A stretch of 52,573 bases of DNA, taken from Rickettsiaceae bacterium (GTDB taxonomy: Bacteria > Pseudomonadota > Alphaproteobacteria > Rickettsiales > Rickettsiaceae). Of this stretch, positions 51,871 to 52,573 are shown in pieces. Position numbers and translations under genes: made by a program. Positions within the stretch are counted from its first letter, which is position 1. The number at the start of each line of letters is the position of its first letter. The notes below the pieces were generated by a model. The model had not been told where the DNA came from and did no database searches. It saw only the letters and a list, made by a program, of their open reading frames with translations. The stretch lies in contig JAQSWU010000006.1 of the NCBI GenBank assembly GCA_029266475.1, forward strand, positions 1 to 52,573, in the 5' to 3' direction.

Positions 51871-52573
51871 ATGCTCAAAAATAACGTCGAGAACAAAAAA
51901 ACAAACCATAAAAAAACATTATTGTTAATCACTGCCTTAACAACAACTTTAATTTCTAACGAAGCTATAGCAATGCCGAATAAAAATAAGCAGGCAGCAA
52001 ATCAGAAAAGGGTAGAATATCAAAAACAACGCAATGCTGCCACAAAAGCTCGCGAAACTCATAATCAACAACAAGAAGCGGAAAAGAATAAATTAGTAAA
52101 TGGATTTGCTGCATTACCGTTCCCTAATACTTCAACTGATGAAATTGAGAAGTTTAATAACCCTATATTTTTAAACAACAATAAAGCAGTTGTAGTCCAT
52201 AACAACAATAGAAATAACGAAAACTCTAATTTACCAAAAAAAGTAAAAGTGTTAATCGATTTAGATGAGTTGCTAGCTAGAATAAGAGAAAACAATAAAT
52301 TACCAGCTATTACTGAAGGCGAATCTCTAAGTAAAAAAGATATGGTAGTTAACTATAGGGCAGTAGCTGGCGCTGAAAACACCTCACAAGGTAAAGATAT
52401 TGTTGTCAATACTCCTTCTACTGCTGGCGCTGGAGATACTTCACAAAGTAAAGAAACAGTGGCTGGTGACAAAGTTCCTCAAACTGTAGAGTTTTTAGTT
52501 GACATAGATGAGTTAATAGCCCGTATTGCTGCGGATAAAAACGCAAAAAATATATTTCAAGTACAAGACCCAG
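51871..52573 (+). CDS. Exported repeat-containing protein, 3' end beyond the window
   Basis: An open frame of 234 codons starts at ATG 51871, with GGAAG 7 nt upstream, and runs off the right edge. Residues 1-34 form a signal peptide: a basic start, TLLLITALTTTLISN, then EAIA as a cleavage site. A Lys/Gln/Asn-rich region follows (about 35-75). The segment VKVLIDLDELLARIREN (about 132-148) recurs as VEFLVDIDELIARIAAD (about 207-223). Another repeat, AGAENTSQGKD and AGAGDTSQSKE, lies between them. So the protein is built from tandem units with a D-x-DEL-x-ARI core. No family is recognised; it is probably periplasmic or secreted. Confidence 0.7.
   Translation, partial: MLKNNVENKKTNHKKTLLLITALTTTLISNEAIAMPNKNKQAANQKRVEYQKQRNAATKARETHNQQQEAEKNKLVNGFAALPFPNTSTDEIEKFNNPIFLNNNKAVVVHNNNRNNENSNLPKKVKVLIDLDELLARIRENNKLPAITEGESLSKKDMVVNYRAVAGAENTSQGKDIVVNTPSTAGAGDTSQSKETVAGDKVPQTVEFLVDIDELIARIAADKNAKNIFQVQDP

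Overview
The window is AT-rich (about one-third GC by eye) and gene-dense, with strongly stranded small operons. It looks like the chromosome of an intracellular alphaproteobacterium of the order Rickettsiales. The evidence is a Tlc-type ATP/ADP translocase, an AmpG permease with an AmpD-like amidase, the lepB-rnc-era order, a membrane-anchored CycM-type cytochrome c, scattered gene-transfer-agent head genes, many short palindromic repeats, and ankyrin, LRR and phosphoinositide-phosphatase proteins typical of host-manipulating effectors. cheB, cheR and an aerotaxis-type receptor are present. Among Rickettsiales these point to a motile or recently motile lineage such as the Midichloriaceae (for example relatives of Jidaibacter). 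That placement is inference from gene content; no rRNA is present to confirm it.

Layout. 1-3.6 kb: a truncated gene, an ankyrin protein and an LRR protein. 3.6 kb: tRNA-Glu. 3.8-7.1 kb: a membrane protein and a pair resembling the PilM-PilN/PilO (GspL/GspM) platform. 7.4-10 kb: alaS, then a gene-free stretch with a nested pair of palindromic elements. 10.9-17.6 kb (minus): cheR, cheB, 3-hydroxybutyrate dehydrogenase, ampG, AsmA-like. 17.7-19.5 kb: rimM, rmuC, then a PIN-toxin remnant. 19.9-25.4 kb: tlc, a SopB/IpgD-like phosphatase, an amidase and a polyprenyl diphosphate synthase. 25.8-28.2 kb (minus): lepB-rnc-era. 28.5-31.7 kb: GTA/HK97-type head genes g4-g8. 31.8-34.8 kb: nfeD, cytochrome c, an SPFH protein and exonuclease III. 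35-39.6 kb: two LRR proteins flanking a broken Aer-like receptor. 39.6-41.2 kb: a Bcr/CflA transporter and a DUF378 protein. 41.2-42.3 kb: repeat-rich, gene-free. 42.3-45.1 kb: a large ankyrin protein with a HEPN-like motif. 45.1-48.1 kb (minus): truA, dacB, prmC. 48.5-51.2 kb: a degenerate ClpS-like gene overlapping clpA. 51.9 kb to the end: an exported repeat-containing protein that runs off the window.

How the parts fit. Tlc imports host nucleotides. AmpG, the amidase, DacB and IspB-derived lipid carriers serve reduced peptidoglycan and quinone metabolism. The ankyrin, LRR and phosphatase proteins are candidate effectors. The chemotaxis genes look partly decayed, because the Aer receptor carries an amber stop and a frameshift. 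The least ordinary features are the family of about 107-bp palindromic elements with datable nested insertions, the ClpS-like adaptor that has lost its N-degron pocket residues, the relict GTA cluster, and a 16-bp perfect hairpin inside the era coding sequence.
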